Positions 57,801 to 63,479 of a stretch of DNA of 64,000 nucleotides are shown piece after piece (the stretch's first letter is position 1; the number at the start of each line of letters is the position of its first letter). The DNA is from Actinostola sp. cb2023 (taxonomy: Eukaryota; Cnidaria; Anthozoa; Actiniaria; Actinostolidae). A program made the position numbers and the translations under genes. The notes below the pieces were generated by a model. That model was not told the DNA's origin. It searched no databases and saw only the letters and a program-made list of their open reading frames with translations. The stretch spans positions 101,001-165,000 of the forward strand of contig JAUJYZ010000706.1 in the NCBI GenBank assembly GCA_033675265.1, in the 5' to 3' direction.

Positions 57801-59212
57801 CTATTAAACAGTCTCAAGTCATCGACCATCACAATATATAGCTAATTGCATAATCGTTGTCGGGTTGAAATTCATAAATCATAGAAGCTGAGACCGCAAG
57901 GATGTATGGGAAATCAGTTCATGACCCGCATTACAGGCAGATATATTCATTTTTCTCGTAGTTTTGAAGGTATATGAGCTATTTAACTAAGATCCTACAA
58001 GTCTGGATAAAAAGGTCGATCATTTGACGGTGTTATTTGAGAGTTTTAATTTCCCAGAATTCCTTTTGGTCATAGCTTTCATGATTTTCAACCCGACAAC
58101 GATTATGCAATTAACTATATATCAGTTGAATGACAATCGATGTCTAGATGAAAAATTAATTCATCTCAGATGTTCATGAACTATAATAATTAATAATAAT
58201 TTATTTTAATACTACTTTTAATACTATCGAACTTTATTCTTCTCTTTCGATGTTGGAATATTCTCAATTTAGGAGATAAAATTTAACTACATAGCACTGA
58301 TTGAAGCCGTTCAGATCGTGCTAAATTATGATCAATCTTGGCAGCCAACTTATTCTTGCGTCTCTCTTTATACTCCGTTTATATCTAGTTTGTTGACTTA
58401 AAATATGTCGAAAGCAAAGTCGGCCAATACAAAATAATAGTGTTTTGTTGGCAACAAATGCAGTTTTCAAAAATTATTCCTCGGAAAAAGTAAGCCGTAT
58501 ATAACAACACTTCAATTCGGCGTAACGTTATATCAACATGGTAACCAATCTATCACGTGCTTTTTTGCAGGTGTATTGCGATTCAGGAGGATGGACTTTG
58601 ATCGCTCGATTCTCCAACAATGATGCAGATAACTGGATGAGAGATGACTCTCACTGGTGGTACAATATAATGACGGCTCAAGGCACCACAACCAACCCAT
58701 CTGTCAATCAAGACATGATATCACCCGCCTTCTGGTCAGTCCAAGGTAATGACATCAAGATTACACGCTCTGACGATCCTTCCCACACGGCTCTACTGCG
58801 CACTACGTCAAACTGCTTGGGGTTACAAACTTTTCGTTCCAAGATAACAAGCTATGGAACTTTTACACATAGCACAGTATGGGCAAGCGATCAGTGTCGT
58901 GGAAGTTGTCACGTGGTTTACGGGGGCAACTACCAGTCTACTAATGGTTTCAGTCAGAGTCATTGCAGTAGTACAATACAAAGCAGCGATTACATTGGAT
59001 TTTGGTGTGCCTGGGATAGTGGAGATGGAGCAGTAATGATGATTGGTGGTGGAGGTCCAGGCTGTAATCGAGCTGATCACGGCATCGCCATTACTGAAAG
59101 TGACAGTGCAGCATTCGTAGATGGAGGGACCGATGAATGTGATTATGGGAATATTCATGCTTTTCAAAGGAATTGCTCACAGTCCTATGCCCTAAACTTG
59201 TGGATTAAATAA
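23193..59212 (+). CDS. Copy B: complete secreted multi-lectin gene (16 exons, 1056 aa)
   Basis: Exons: 23193-23247, 23874-24220, 27569-27733, 27861-27974, 29711-29836, 30311-30407, 30790-31008, 31134-31510, 31726-31893, 33506-33616, 35541-35657, 36164-36254, 36640-37017, 42091-42213, 54558-54598, 58571-59212. Total 3171 nt with every phase consistent. Domains by residue: signal peptide 1-18; H-type lectin repeats 1-3 at 19-301; follistatin/Kazal 302-374; H-lectin repeats 4-6 at 375-662; C-type lectin 663-788; EGF 789-829; linker 830-843; fibrinogen-related 844-1056. Each module is bounded by phase-1 introns, the classic shuffling pattern. The predicted product is secreted and binds glycans by four kinds of module; function is inferred. 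The model was built from splice consensus and matching between copies, without transcripts. Confidence 0.87.
23248..23873. other. Intron 1, copy B
   Basis: Plain intron. The start is nearly identical to copy C 63735-64000. No features seen. Confidence 0.75.
23874..24220 (+). CDS. Copy B exon 2: H-type lectin repeat 1
   Basis: The acceptor GTTCTAG|GCGTAC and donor CAG|GTTAGT, phase 1-0, 116 codons including the split one. The peptide starts [10 protein letters not shown]; the lectin strands are [18 protein letters not shown] and the closing NWIAYQG, with a linker ending TQCNHVPLQ. It parallels exon 8, the first exon of the second triplet. Confidence 0.9.
24363..26998 (-). pseudogene. Decayed LINE (non-LTR retrotransposon), intron 2 of copy B
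   Basis: Antisense to the host gene. From 26998 downward the minus strand encodes a Trp-Thr-Cys-x2-Cys leader, then an endonuclease/exonuclease-type domain ([37 protein letters not shown], and SDHAMV in the next frame). A linker follows, then a reverse transcriptase ([27 protein letters not shown], catalytic MYADD) and a [12 protein letters not shown] tail. It is broken by a frameshift near 26240, a stop near 25490 and frameshifts near 25040 and 24600. Both ends are missing. It belongs to a CR1/L2/Jockey-like group; the exact clade cannot be told by eye. Confidence 0.85.
26991..27490. repeat. (AGT)n/(AGC)n compound microsatellite
   Basis: A GTA run, about 30 GCA triplets, then hundreds of bases of AGT with TAT and AAT interruptions. 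It abuts the LINE 5' end. The 265-residue frame with poly-Ala and poly-Ser here is an artefact. Confidence 0.97.
27569..27733 (+). CDS. Copy B exon 3: H-type lectin repeat 2
   Basis: The acceptor GTTTGACAG|ACTCTT is chosen over CTTCCCAG at 27579 because only it keeps the phase-0 frame. The donor is GTG|GTAGGA. 55 codons: [32 protein letters not shown], ending HKDIDV. It parallels exon 9 (same WVE..FxVC..IDV plan). Confidence 0.85.
27861..27974 (+). CDS. Copy B exon 4: end of H-lectin 2, start of H-lectin 3
   Basis: The acceptor CTTTGTCAG|ACATGG and donor CAG|GTAGGT define 38 codons. It starts [17 protein letters not shown] and ends DNDAFCQ, matching the plan of exon 10 (DWMAFETL ... NYAFCK). 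Confidence 0.87.
27975..29710. other. Intron 4, copy B
   Basis: ATT tracts near 28105 and 28210 and a foldback element (28258-29026). The rest is plain intron with no gene. Confidence 0.7.
28258..29026. mobile_element. Foldback element, about 0.77 kb
   Basis: The outer arms (TGTGATATACACCTACTTCA at left, TGAAATAGGTGTATACA at right) and inner arms around CAACGGATGACGCCATAAAA pair across the centre. A direct internal duplication of a GAAGCGCGCGCTCGTTCCGT-type block occurs near 28485 and 28740. No transposase. Confidence 0.75.
29711..29836 (+). CDS. Copy B exon 5: H-type lectin repeat 3, middle
   Basis: The acceptor GTCTTTCAG|ATCGTT and donor GAG|GTAAGT define 42 codons: [17 protein letters not shown] ... 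HNSIAAWVE. The last 57 nt of the exon plus its donor are the first unit of an 83-bp tandem array. Only this first donor gives an open, phase-correct exon. Confidence 0.87.
29780..30190. repeat. 83-bp array duplicating an exon end with its splice donor (5 units)
   Basis: GAG|GTAAGTTATGAC occurs at donor positions 29837, 29920, 30003, 30086 and 30169, exactly 83 bp apart. Each unit holds about 57 nt of exon-5 sequence and about 26 nt of intron. As 83 is not a multiple of three, and the second unit meets a stop, the later donors would break the frame. Confidence 0.95.
30311..30407 (+). CDS. Copy B exon 6: end of H-type lectin repeat 3
   Basis: The acceptor TTGATGTAG|GAAACC and donor GGAG|GTAAGA define 32 codons plus one base. 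[17 protein letters not shown] ... IRVDYIVFG is the closing part of the fold, parallel to exon 12 (ends LQYTVVSG). Confidence 0.85.
30490..30740. repeat. GTGGTGG-rich imperfect repeat in intron
   Basis: A G/T-rich stretch with two related ~80-bp copies containing CATCATACAG. It gives spurious frames on both strands. Confidence 0.75.
30790..31008 (+). CDS. Copy B exon 7: follistatin/Kazal module
   Basis: The acceptor TATCACCAG|ATCTCG and donor CAAG|GTAACG, phase 1-1, 73 codons. [17 protein letters not shown] ... QCVCLTHC is a follistatin-type N-terminal part. [19 protein letters not shown] ... HPGGC is a Kazal core (VC..dG.TF.N.C......C pattern). It separates the two H-lectin triplets. Protease inhibition is possible but the reactive loop is not diagnostic. 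Confidence 0.9.
31038..31115. repeat. (CTT)n microsatellite in intron 7
   Basis: An uninterrupted pyrimidine tract just before the exon-8 acceptor; copy A has (ATT)n in the same place. Confidence 0.97.
31134..31510 (+). CDS. Copy B exon 8: H-type lectin repeat 4
   Basis: Acceptor GATGTAG|GTTTCC, donor AGT|GTAAGT, phase 1-0, 126 codons with the split Gly. [19 protein letters not shown] and VDWIAYQG mark the lectin fold. Matches copy A 95-471 with one replacement and three silent changes. Confidence 0.9.
31726..31893 (+). CDS. Copy B exon 9: H-type lectin repeat 5, first part
   Basis: 56 codons, [20 protein letters not shown] ... EEIDV, donor GTG|GTACGT. The last ~20 nt and the donor are copied 21 times in the following array. 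Confidence 0.89.
31954..33282. repeat. 65-bp array with 21 copies of the exon-9 splice donor
   Basis: GAAGAGATTGATGTG|GTACGT recurs at exactly 65-bp steps from 31954 to 33255 (20 periods). The sequence equals the end of exon 9 with its donor. Each unit also contains GTAAGTTACAG, i.e. an acceptor-like AG 26 nt before the donor copy. The array is absent from copy A, which keeps a single junction and an ACAG tract. It is therefore an expansion after, or a loss since, duplication. Confidence 0.96.
33300..33465. repeat. ACAG/AGAG low-complexity tract
   Basis: Remnant of the ACAG-rich intron also seen in copy A at 1021-1206. Confidence 0.85.
33506..33616 (+). CDS. Copy B exon 10: end of H-lectin 5, start of H-lectin 6
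   Basis: 37 codons, [18 protein letters not shown] ... NYAFCK, donor AAG|GTAATT. It sits directly before the 108-bp array. Confidence 0.86.
33617..35475. repeat. 108-bp minisatellite, 17 periods, with 648-bp higher-order repeat
   Basis: ATGTGAC landmarks run from 33628 to 35464, exactly 17 x 108 bp. A variant unit (ACATTGTAGG...GGCATGATG) recurs at 33741, 34389 and 35037, exactly 648 bp apart. The array therefore has a six-unit higher-order structure. Units contain TGTAAG|GTAGTT, similar to the exon-10 end and donor. Twice as long as in copy A. Confidence 0.96.
35541..35657 (+). CDS. Copy B exon 11: H-type lectin repeat 6, middle
   Basis: 39 codons, phase 0-0, same protein as copy A 2400-2516 (three silent differences). 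Confidence 0.87.
35658..36163. other. Intron 11 with AAT/poly-A tract
   Basis: AAT repeats and an A-run at about 35942-36018; otherwise aligns to copy A 2517-3109. Confidence 0.75.
36164..36254 (+). CDS. Copy B exon 12: end of H-type lectin repeat 6
   Basis: [20 protein letters not shown] ... LQYTVVS, 30 codons plus one base; acceptor TTCCTCAG|GACATC, donor TCAG|GTATGG. Confidence 0.87.
36640..37017 (+). CDS. Copy B exon 13: C-type lectin domain
   Basis: Phase 1-1, 126 codons; [38 protein letters not shown]. Only Thr/Ala and Val/Ile differ from copy A. See the copy A exon for the motif reading. Confidence 0.93.
37018..38277. other. Intron 13 segment, copy B
   Basis: Nearly identical to 4567-5823, including the three-unit TTCACCAATCTTGTAAGTCG repeat near 37405. 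No gene seen. Confidence 0.65.
38278..39735. repeat. 70-bp minisatellite, 21 units (copy B)
   Basis: TACTAGTAGTTACTCAG from 38278 to 39678 = exactly 20 x 70 bp. Same unit as copy A, but with its own variant mix (AGATCAGC, AGATTAAC), showing independent turnover. Confidence 0.96.
39976..40102. mobile_element. Foldback MITE (copy B partner of 7574-7699)
   Basis: Same GCGGCCGC-ended inverted arms with a shared GTCTTTAGTTCCGTCACGCA core. Confidence 0.85.
40152..40913. other. Copy-B-only segment (~0.76 kb) in intron 13
   Basis: Copy A reads AGTAAATTATATTTTAGC directly. In copy B this DNA lies between AGTAAA and TTATATTTT. It has CTCGGGCT near one end and CTCGGGCTTCCTTCGG...CCCGAG near the other. 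It also holds GAGTTCATTTGATT repeats (40270-40350) and GAGTTCGGGTTCGAGTT. Either an insertion or a deletion in A; no ORF of note. Confidence 0.6.
41042..41523. mobile_element. 482-bp element with TTAA duplication, copy B only
   Basis: The ends AGGAGAACTGAAG and CTTCAGTTCCCCT are inverted. TTAA lies on both sides (41038-41041 and 41524-41527). Copy A keeps the empty site GGTTAATGG near 7870. piggyBac/Kolobok-type non-autonomous element. Confidence 0.88.
41769..41909. mobile_element. 141-bp palindromic MITE with TAA duplication, copy B only
   Basis: GGCTAAGAACAGACGCCGAT and its complement form long arms, flanked by TAA (41766-41768 and 41910-41912). The empty site in copy A is GAGACTAACTC. A TWA target is typical of PIF/Harbinger. 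Confidence 0.9.
42091..42213 (+). CDS. Copy B exon 14: calcium-binding EGF domain
   Basis: [12 protein letters not shown] ... GSYTCQC ... GRTC, phase 1-1, 41 codons. Asp replaces Gly of copy A between the third and fourth residues of CHADAR. Confidence 0.94.
42494..42732. mobile_element. Foldback MITE (copy B partner of 8699-8940)
   Basis: Same GGACCTTAC ends and ~105-bp arms. Confidence 0.87.
43179..44742. mobile_element. Large foldback element (copy B partner of 9368-10940)
   Basis: Same inverted arms with the Ser/Glu-rich frame ([20 protein letters not shown] at 44511-44299, minus strand) and the same anonymous centre. Slightly better matching arms than copy A in places. Confidence 0.75.
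44941..45079. mobile_element. Foldback MITE (copy B partner of 11138-11276)
   Basis: TTACAGTTAGAGTTGTGTAA arms around GCCTCGCCTACGGCTCG. Confidence 0.82.
45640..45664 (-). ncRNA. Hammerhead-like core motif, left arm (copy B)
   Basis: On the minus strand: CTGAAGA, a GGACC/GTCC stem, GAAA. It is intact here, while the same arm in copy A is interrupted by a MITE. Same reservations as for the right-arm motif. Confidence 0.42.
45800..46221 (-). repeat. Inverted partial LTR at the 5' end of the BEL/Pao element
   Basis: 45800-46190 is the reverse complement of the last ~390 bp of the LTR. It continues about 20 bp more (TTTCTTGAAG). A small hairpin ATGTTCT...AGAACAT (46191-46221) forms the turning point to the forward LTR. 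Confidence 0.9.
46222..46615 (+). repeat. 5' LTR (truncated at its start)
   Basis: Direct repeat of 52085-52478 starting TGTAAACTTG and ending GGCATCTACA, with only a few indels and substitutions. The first ~175 bp seen before the 3' copy (from 51909) is missing here. Confidence 0.9.
46658..47041 (+). CDS. BEL/Pao gag N-terminal ORF (127 aa)
   Basis: Highly charged; residues ~40-90 are Lys/Glu/Leu-rich, coiled-coil-like. The stop codon overlaps the next ATG in ATGA (47038-47041), a change of frame. In related elements this region is usually continuous with gag, so the overlap may reflect an indel or a restart. Confidence 0.7.
   Translation: MSSKDEKSQDVDRQTRSEKSSGSPEASRKSSYKTSSERQRLEHELLYLKKKQELDKRAKELELDHIELESQRKIMEKEKELNEFQQSIHTYKDDKSQVIDDDMLSNLPRETNDYSKKTQRPRPQMLQ
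47038..49938 (+). CDS. BEL/Pao gag-protease-reverse transcriptase ORF (966 aa)
   Basis: Order by residue: DUF1759-like gag ~15-200 ([18 protein letters not shown]); Cys/His zinc-knuckle region ~215-275 ([19 protein letters not shown]); retropepsin-type protease ~335-470 with [11 protein letters not shown]; reverse transcriptase ~620-780 with [22 protein letters not shown] and catalytic YVDD; then the start of RNase H ([11 protein letters not shown]). The frame closes with a stop at 49938, where the RNase H region changes frame relative to the next ORF, so no full polyprotein is encoded. Confidence 0.88.
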   Translation: MNILARTLLRMKPLHIKRFSGDPEKYAQFKARFLALEEDKCYSKRELLQILLDSVDGKAEAALRGFLPGSDHYDEAMDILQRRFGQVSHIITLNEIKLKEHHKVDNKIPSSLRSLTDTLSTVVATYKSLNLTTDLLAGSNVLQVLEKLPIPMRIKWERDVCSKKFRPTLEDLHCWLEQETFIIEKVHSYRSEEKPSSEARKRNTTMVGEVKQGPLCIMHPNSRHYTRECIKLKSMSTSERTEFFTTNKLCWICLQSRHGKCNYRIVCETCNGKHHTLAHDTVIAYRKSSSSQGQTATFNKPNNQESSIKEIPKPSASAQSYSVKSPETKSTSLLNITVTGPKGYKKTTALIDTGSDTTFMTENLASSLGLTGPKDTIILSGINSDTREKVTVLKNVKVQSSKGKGNRRKEYSLNKVFVRNNGNFPKLTNQTDWSKEKFKYQHLQDLPLQSTGDVDMIIGCDHGFLIRSFQVREGNHTEPIAINTRLGWTVFANAPSQRYTYTSYTACTSTESLDKQMSDWFQMELEPLHQQQKIQSHEDEIASNILKSQTQKLEGEDRYVVPILWKNNSEPLPDNRVQAEKQWLHLEKRLDKDEKLKSAYIKTLNTDLEKGFIKKVSEEDLKKEHQRDQYIVHHPVVHQHKPDKVRRVFNFSSRYQGQSLNDRIYNGPDLLNSLTGVLTRFRTGNICLAADVSDMFLQMQVKAEDEKSLRFLFRESSDQPIETYKCVRRPLGERSAPCCANYTIKKCCEDNIKEYPLAAEIADKSFYVDDCLTSVDNQDQAKELVTDLTQLLGKGSFKLTKWMSNDKVVLQTVPPDDQYKGLKSFDNQSTNRTRTLGSVYDPDKDCFIATISPKNPASTPREFLSRIASIWDPLGHLSPFIIRGRNLQRESFTQKLHWDSLVTDPLLTKWRSWEEELLQNQGTEIPRPFRSRQENGESSLVSFSDASKKAKCAVNYIRTVYEEWQH
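49936..51301 (+). pseudogene. BEL/Pao RNase H - integrase segment, frame-changed
   Basis: The continuing frame (open from 49871) holds the rest of RNase H ([34 protein letters not shown]). An integrase follows: an HHCC-type zinc domain ([10 protein letters not shown]...[10 protein letters not shown]) and catalytic Asp boxes (MCDYFGP and [11 protein letters not shown]). It ends at a TGA at 51299-51301, a position where this family usually has Trp. The integrase is therefore cut before its catalytic Glu. Confidence 0.85.
51302..51865 (+). pseudogene. BEL/Pao integrase C-terminal part after the nonsense codon
   Basis: Same frame as the preceding segment: [20 protein letters not shown] contains the third catalytic residue (Glu). 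LTPNHLLLL and [13 protein letters not shown] follow, then a DUF5641-type tail ([15 protein letters not shown]). Ends at TAG 51863-51865. Not translatable with the rest without readthrough. Confidence 0.85.
51892..51908 (+). other. Candidate polypurine tract
   Basis: AAAGAAAAAGAGGAGCA directly precedes TGTTAATTCACG. If this is the plus-strand primer, the full LTR is 51909-52478 (570 bp), starting TG and ending CA. Confidence 0.5.
52085..52478 (+). repeat. 3' LTR (part repeated at the 5' end)
   Basis: Ends GGCATCTACA|ATGTG. The true LTR probably extends upstream to 51909, because a purine run and TGTT lie there; only the last 394 bp has a counterpart at the 5' end. Confidence 0.88.
52498..52930 (-). 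pseudogene. Penelope-like GIY-YIG endonuclease fragment (copy B)
   Basis: Minus-strand counterpart of 12153-12594. The 52788-52498 frame reads [20 protein letters not shown] and ends [12 protein letters not shown]. The upstream YSIPCGEC part lies in another frame. Dead fragment. Confidence 0.78.
53018..54253. mobile_element. 1.24 kb TIR element with 11-bp target duplication, copy B only
   Basis: The ends (about 28 bp, core ACATTTTGTCTGCGCATGCG) are inverted with two mismatches. TTGCTCGCGCA is duplicated at 53007-53017 and 54254-54264; copy A has it once near 12666. Subterminal inverted blocks share CAAAATCCGCCAAAACAAGG. An 8-11-bp duplication suggests the Mutator-like superfamily. No transposase seen. 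Confidence 0.88.
54364..54390 (+). ncRNA. Hammerhead-like core motif, right arm (copy B)
   Basis: CTGAAGA (54364-54370), GGAC-CATGT-GTCC stem, GAAA (54385-54388); identical to 12775-12802. Confidence 0.45.
54558..54598 (+). CDS. Copy B exon 15: mini-exon (predicted)
   Basis: 41 nt with donor TTTTCAG|GTAAGT, reading [14 protein letters not shown] with the split first codon. Needed to restore phase between EGF and the last exon. One silent change from copy A. Weak AAAG acceptor. Confidence 0.55.
54599..55067. other. Intron 15 start, copy B
   Basis: (AAT)n plus ACTTTATTTATATAGCGC repeat, as in copy A. It contains the empty site or scar (near 54980) of the copy-A palindromic element. Confidence 0.65.
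55068..55852. mobile_element. TTAA-flanked TIR element (785 bp, copy B)
   Basis: AGGCCCAGCTTAGACCGTGA ends between TTAA at 55064-55067 and 55853-55856. It lacks about 0.4 kb that copy A carries internally. Confidence 0.88.
56076..57485. mobile_element. TIR element, CTGATCAGGAAC ends (copy B)
   Basis: Partner of 16214-17396 with an extra ~230 bp around 56355-56590. No coding content. Confidence 0.78.
57834..58122. mobile_element. MITE (copy B partner of 17678-17966)
   Basis: Same ATATATAGCTAATTGCATAA inverted ends. About 60 bp just upstream (57765-57827) is found only in copy B. Confidence 0.83.
58571..59212 (+). CDS. Copy B exon 16: fibrinogen-related/intelectin-like domain
   Basis: 213 codons and [23 protein letters not shown] at the start; [18 protein letters not shown] in the C-terminal half; ends [20 protein letters not shown]. 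Compared with copy A the middle is unchanged. The C-terminal part has many replacements and two extra residues near [10 protein letters not shown]. Confidence 0.88.
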   Translation: MYCDSGGWTLIARFSNNDADNWMRDDSHWWYNIMTAQGTTTNPSVNQDMISPAFWSVQGNDIKITRSDDPSHTALLRTTSNCLGLQTFRSKITSYGTFTHSTVWASDQCRGSCHVVYGGNYQSTNGFSQSHCSSTIQSSDYIGFWCAWDSGDGAVMMIGGGGPGCNRADHGIAITESDSAAFVDGGTDECDYGNIHAFQRNCSQSYALNLWIK

Positions 59213-59460
59213 CAGCAGATTTGAAAAATGCGAAGCATAAAGAACCAAGAACAACTAATTATGGTCACATGACCAGTAATGATTATTACTGGGGCTTCCT
59301 GTGCCCGACTTGAACAATGTTTTTTTTTTTTTTTCGTCGTGGTCATGGTTCGTCACAAATCGCAAATTAAGCTTTATTGTCATATTATGACCTGATTGGC
59401 TGGTCGTTACCAATTCTGATAGACTCAGTAGCTGGTGTTGACAATGGAAATTCTGTTTTT

Positions 59461-59466
59461 AATAAA
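59461..59466 (+). promoter_or_regulatory. Poly(A) signal AATAAA, copy B
   Basis: About 250 bp after the stop; same position as in copy A. Confidence 0.7.
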
Positions 59467-59939
59467 ATGTGCATTAGAACATGTGCATATATTTTTCATA
59501 ATGAGTATTATTAGGTACAAGCATTGCTAGTATATATTAGTATTGTAAAATAGAAAATACTGCTTCGCTATGACGATAAACAGTTCTCAATTTTTTGAAA
59601 CTGGCAAAATAGCTTCATTAAGAAGCCCGAGTTAACGATAATAGAGCGGTCTCGTTAGAGAAACAATTATTTTGAAAATGTGGCAACCATTCTGTGTCTT
59701 TCATTGTTGAAGTGAACGATTTCAAACCACTGATTTCAAAATACTGATGCATGCCATGCACTATTAACTTCATATGTACAGTAAAAACCCGCGTATAAGA
59801 ACCTAGGTTTTCCCAGCTAACCTAAAAATGTTCTTTTTTTATAATTACACTTAACTATATTTTCATACTATATGTTCTGATTATATACAACATTATATAT
59901 TCACTATATATTCGAATATTATATACAACATTATCAATA

Positions 59940-60330
59940 TTACACTAACATCGCTTCTTTTAGTTTACCAAATTTTGTCAGGTGGAAATGGACTTTGTTA
60001 TTTTTAACAGCTATTGATTTCTCTATTTTTTCATAGTAGTTTAATAGTGCTTTGTAGCCTTTTAAATTAATGCAACTTGCATTATCTTTTCTTTTGTATA
60101 CATAAAGTTTGTAGAGGAGAAGTAAAAAAATCAATTGTTGATACATTCTCTTTGGATCGAGCCCCTATAACTATCAGGCTAAGATTCAATTCAGGCATGA
60201 TAATGTTATAGTTTCTTAGCCACAAGGCAATATCACTGTATAGTCTAGACGAAATATAACACTTTACAAAGAAGTGTTCAGTAGTTTCAATGTCCTTATT
60301 ACATAAAGAACAAAACGATGAATCTTTAAT
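59940..60330 (-). pseudogene. LINE C-terminal fragment (copy B partner)
   Basis: Minus-strand LLLYKLYVYKRKDNASC and neighbours, same as 19736-20125, with an additional indel near 60125. Confidence 0.63.
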
Positions 60331-63300
60331 GTTAAATTAACTTTAAACTTTCAAGAAATGTTTGTTTTAGTTATAACGGAAATTGCTGCAACTGGAATCA
60401 GGCGATACGGGTGCGCAACTGTGGAGATTTTTATATCTATGAGTTTCAGTCACCTCCTAATTGTCATCTTCGCTATTGCGGAACAAATTAAAGTGTTAAA
60501 AATATATTTTTTTGCTTAACAAAATAAAACCAGTAATTTACCATTACCAGGCAAACACATTAATACAGATTTGCTAGAAATCAGTTGCAGTCGTTTACAA
60601 CTTACCATCATCGTCTGTATTGCTACACGATGGTTGGGACCGAAGTGGTAGATGTGTGGCTAGAAGTGACTTTTTTAACGAATATCGTGTAATGATACAA
60701 TCGTGTTAGTAAGTCATGTCACCAATGCTGAAATAGTGTATTATTTACTATTAGTTTCTTTGGACACACCCAATTTGGAGCCAATTTTTGTGTGCCTTAC
60801 CACTTCATTATTGTATAGTTGTATTGTTATTCATTATTCTTATGTTATATGTGGTAGAAGATGTATAAATAAATATGATTGACCGTATGTCCGTGCGTCT
60901 CTCTTGTCCCTCAACAATCTTCGAAGTCACCTAATAAGCACTTCCATTATAAGTTTACTGTTTAGGACTGTCTCGGTAATTGCCACAATTAGGATATTCT
61001 AACATCTAAAATATACAATTTAATTGTTTACTTGTAGCGTTTTTATTAATAATAATTAACAATTATTTGCCGAAGGCGAAGTGATTAGAGTACAAACACT
61101 AAAACCATGCAACGTTTTGCACTAAATAGCACTGATTAAACAATAGAAGTATCACTATTTAGTCCTACATGTAAATAGTAGAGTGCAAATATTATAACCA
61201 TGAAATAGATAACTATTAATAAAAATGTACAATTATGAATTACAAGAATTATAAATATAATAATAATCATGCAGTCGAAGCTCTCGTCAGGGACCACCTC
61301 GGGAATTCGAAAAAGTGGTCGTAACCAGGACTGGTCGCTTATGAGAATGGGCTCTCATAAGCTTCCACGCGCTGAAACAATGCTGAGAGGCTGGTCGCTT
61401 ATGAGATATTCTTGTGATGTAATGTTATACGTAATGTAATTTCAACACTGTACATTATCGTCTATTACAGAAGAGGTTCGCAAATGTACAAGTCATGTCA
61501 CATTAGAGATTTAAAATGTCTCTTATCAACATGATCACAATGTCTCATCAATGTAGCACGATACGCAGTGGCAAACATTAACGATTCACATGCACAACAA
61601 TATTTTGAGTGTAACACTTAATATATTAATAATGATAATAATAATCAATTTATATAGCGCTATTTCTAATTTATCCAATGAAAATAAAAATAATAAAAAA
61701 TGTATATATATAATAATAATAATACTTATTACTAAATAAAATAAAATGCTATATACATGCCTAAATGTATATGATTAACAATTTAAAAAATAGTATCAAA
61801 AATATTTTTTTTAAAGAAATTAGAATGTCTTAATTTTATTCTTAAAAATAAGAAGTTCTTGAATGTTGACTTAAACCAATCAGACTCTGAGTGGTCGCTT
61901 ACGAAGCTGGTCGCTTGTACTAAGGTGATGACGTCATAGCGATGAATTTTCGCTGTATCGCTGTGCCCAATTTCGAAAGAACATCAAGAAAGTTACACGC
62001 CATATTTCACAGCAATCTGTTAAATAGCAACTGAGATATGACCGGTTGAATCGGATAAATTTCCTTGTCAAATCACTATTCAATCGGCTCGGTTCATAAC
62101 GTAGACCGGTGTGTAAACTTCTTTTGATGTTCTATTGAAATTGATATTAAAAGGCAAAATTATATTTTTCGTGACGTCACACTTTAGTGTTCTATTTCTT
62201 CAATCATCATTATGATAAACACCATCATCATTGTCATACGATTCGTCTGCATTTATCCGCCAATACGTCTTTGCATAATGGCCTATGTATGTTACGTTTG
62301 TGCTAATTACCTAACAAAATAAAATTCACAATGTTGTAGTGTATTGAAAATGACTGACCTATTCCCTGCTATCAAGGCGTCAGATACTGTGACGCCAAAA
62401 AAAAGCTCGTCTTCAATTTCTCGTTTTCTTATCAACTGGCTGGCAGCCTTCATATACGCAAAGCTGGAATGTTGCTATTTCAACCCAAGATACCCTTTCC
62501 TACTCGTACTCATGATGACTGATCGTTTCATATCGCGATATTTTTCAAGCTTTCTACTTTTTCCGCAATACCCCAGTTTCGGTACCCCGGCTTTGTACTC
62601 AGCCTCAATCCAGAGAACAACCCGTTAAATTAAAGAAGGTTTCTATTGTTTAATATCAACAGTTTGCGTTGGTATTTCTGGGTAATTAATTTACACTGAA
62701 GTGAGGCTAAGCCTGAGCAACTGTTTATTTTGTTCAGGAATGTACAGCGGTGTCTAAACAACTCGAAACTGAAGTATTTGCAAAAACTGCTTCATAATAC
62801 CCTTCACTGGTTTCTGAATTTGATTCACTTTTTAGTAGATTTACAAAGGAATTTGTAGCTCCAAAGGCAGATGTTACATGACACTGCTATTATTATTAAA
62901 TACCTTACCATTGATAGATGTCTAGCTTGTGTGCTGATTTGGTCTAAGTATTGTCTTAGCTAATGATCCATTGAACGATTATTTTTATAATTATTATAAT
63001 TATAATAATTATTATTTTTTAATATAATTGTATTTATCCAATTTTGTATTATTTAATGTTTAATTGTTAGCGTGATAACTGTACTTATGTATATAGTTTC
63101 TGCTGACTAAATAAAAATGTAGATGTAGATGAACGACAGGTCACCTAATAAGTCCCGATCCCTAAAAGCGGAAGTACGGTTGGGATGTTTCTTAATGTGC
63201 TATATACACTCGTAAACACGGCGTTATTTCAACTCAATTTGCTACAAACAAGTGTATAGATTGTTTTAAAAGCTTTTTGAAGAAAGTTGAGTTGTTGTAC

Positions 63301-63479
63301 GCGGTAAGACGAAACACTAGTTTTCGAAAGGACTAGCGAATTCCTCGTAAAGTAATTGCTTGAATCGATCCAGATTTTTGTTTTAAAATATCAATTTCAT
63401 TCAGAAGACAAAATAAATGATGGACATTGAAATTCTCCCTAAACGGTTACAGTTATGGATCATTAAAGAAGAAAATCGA

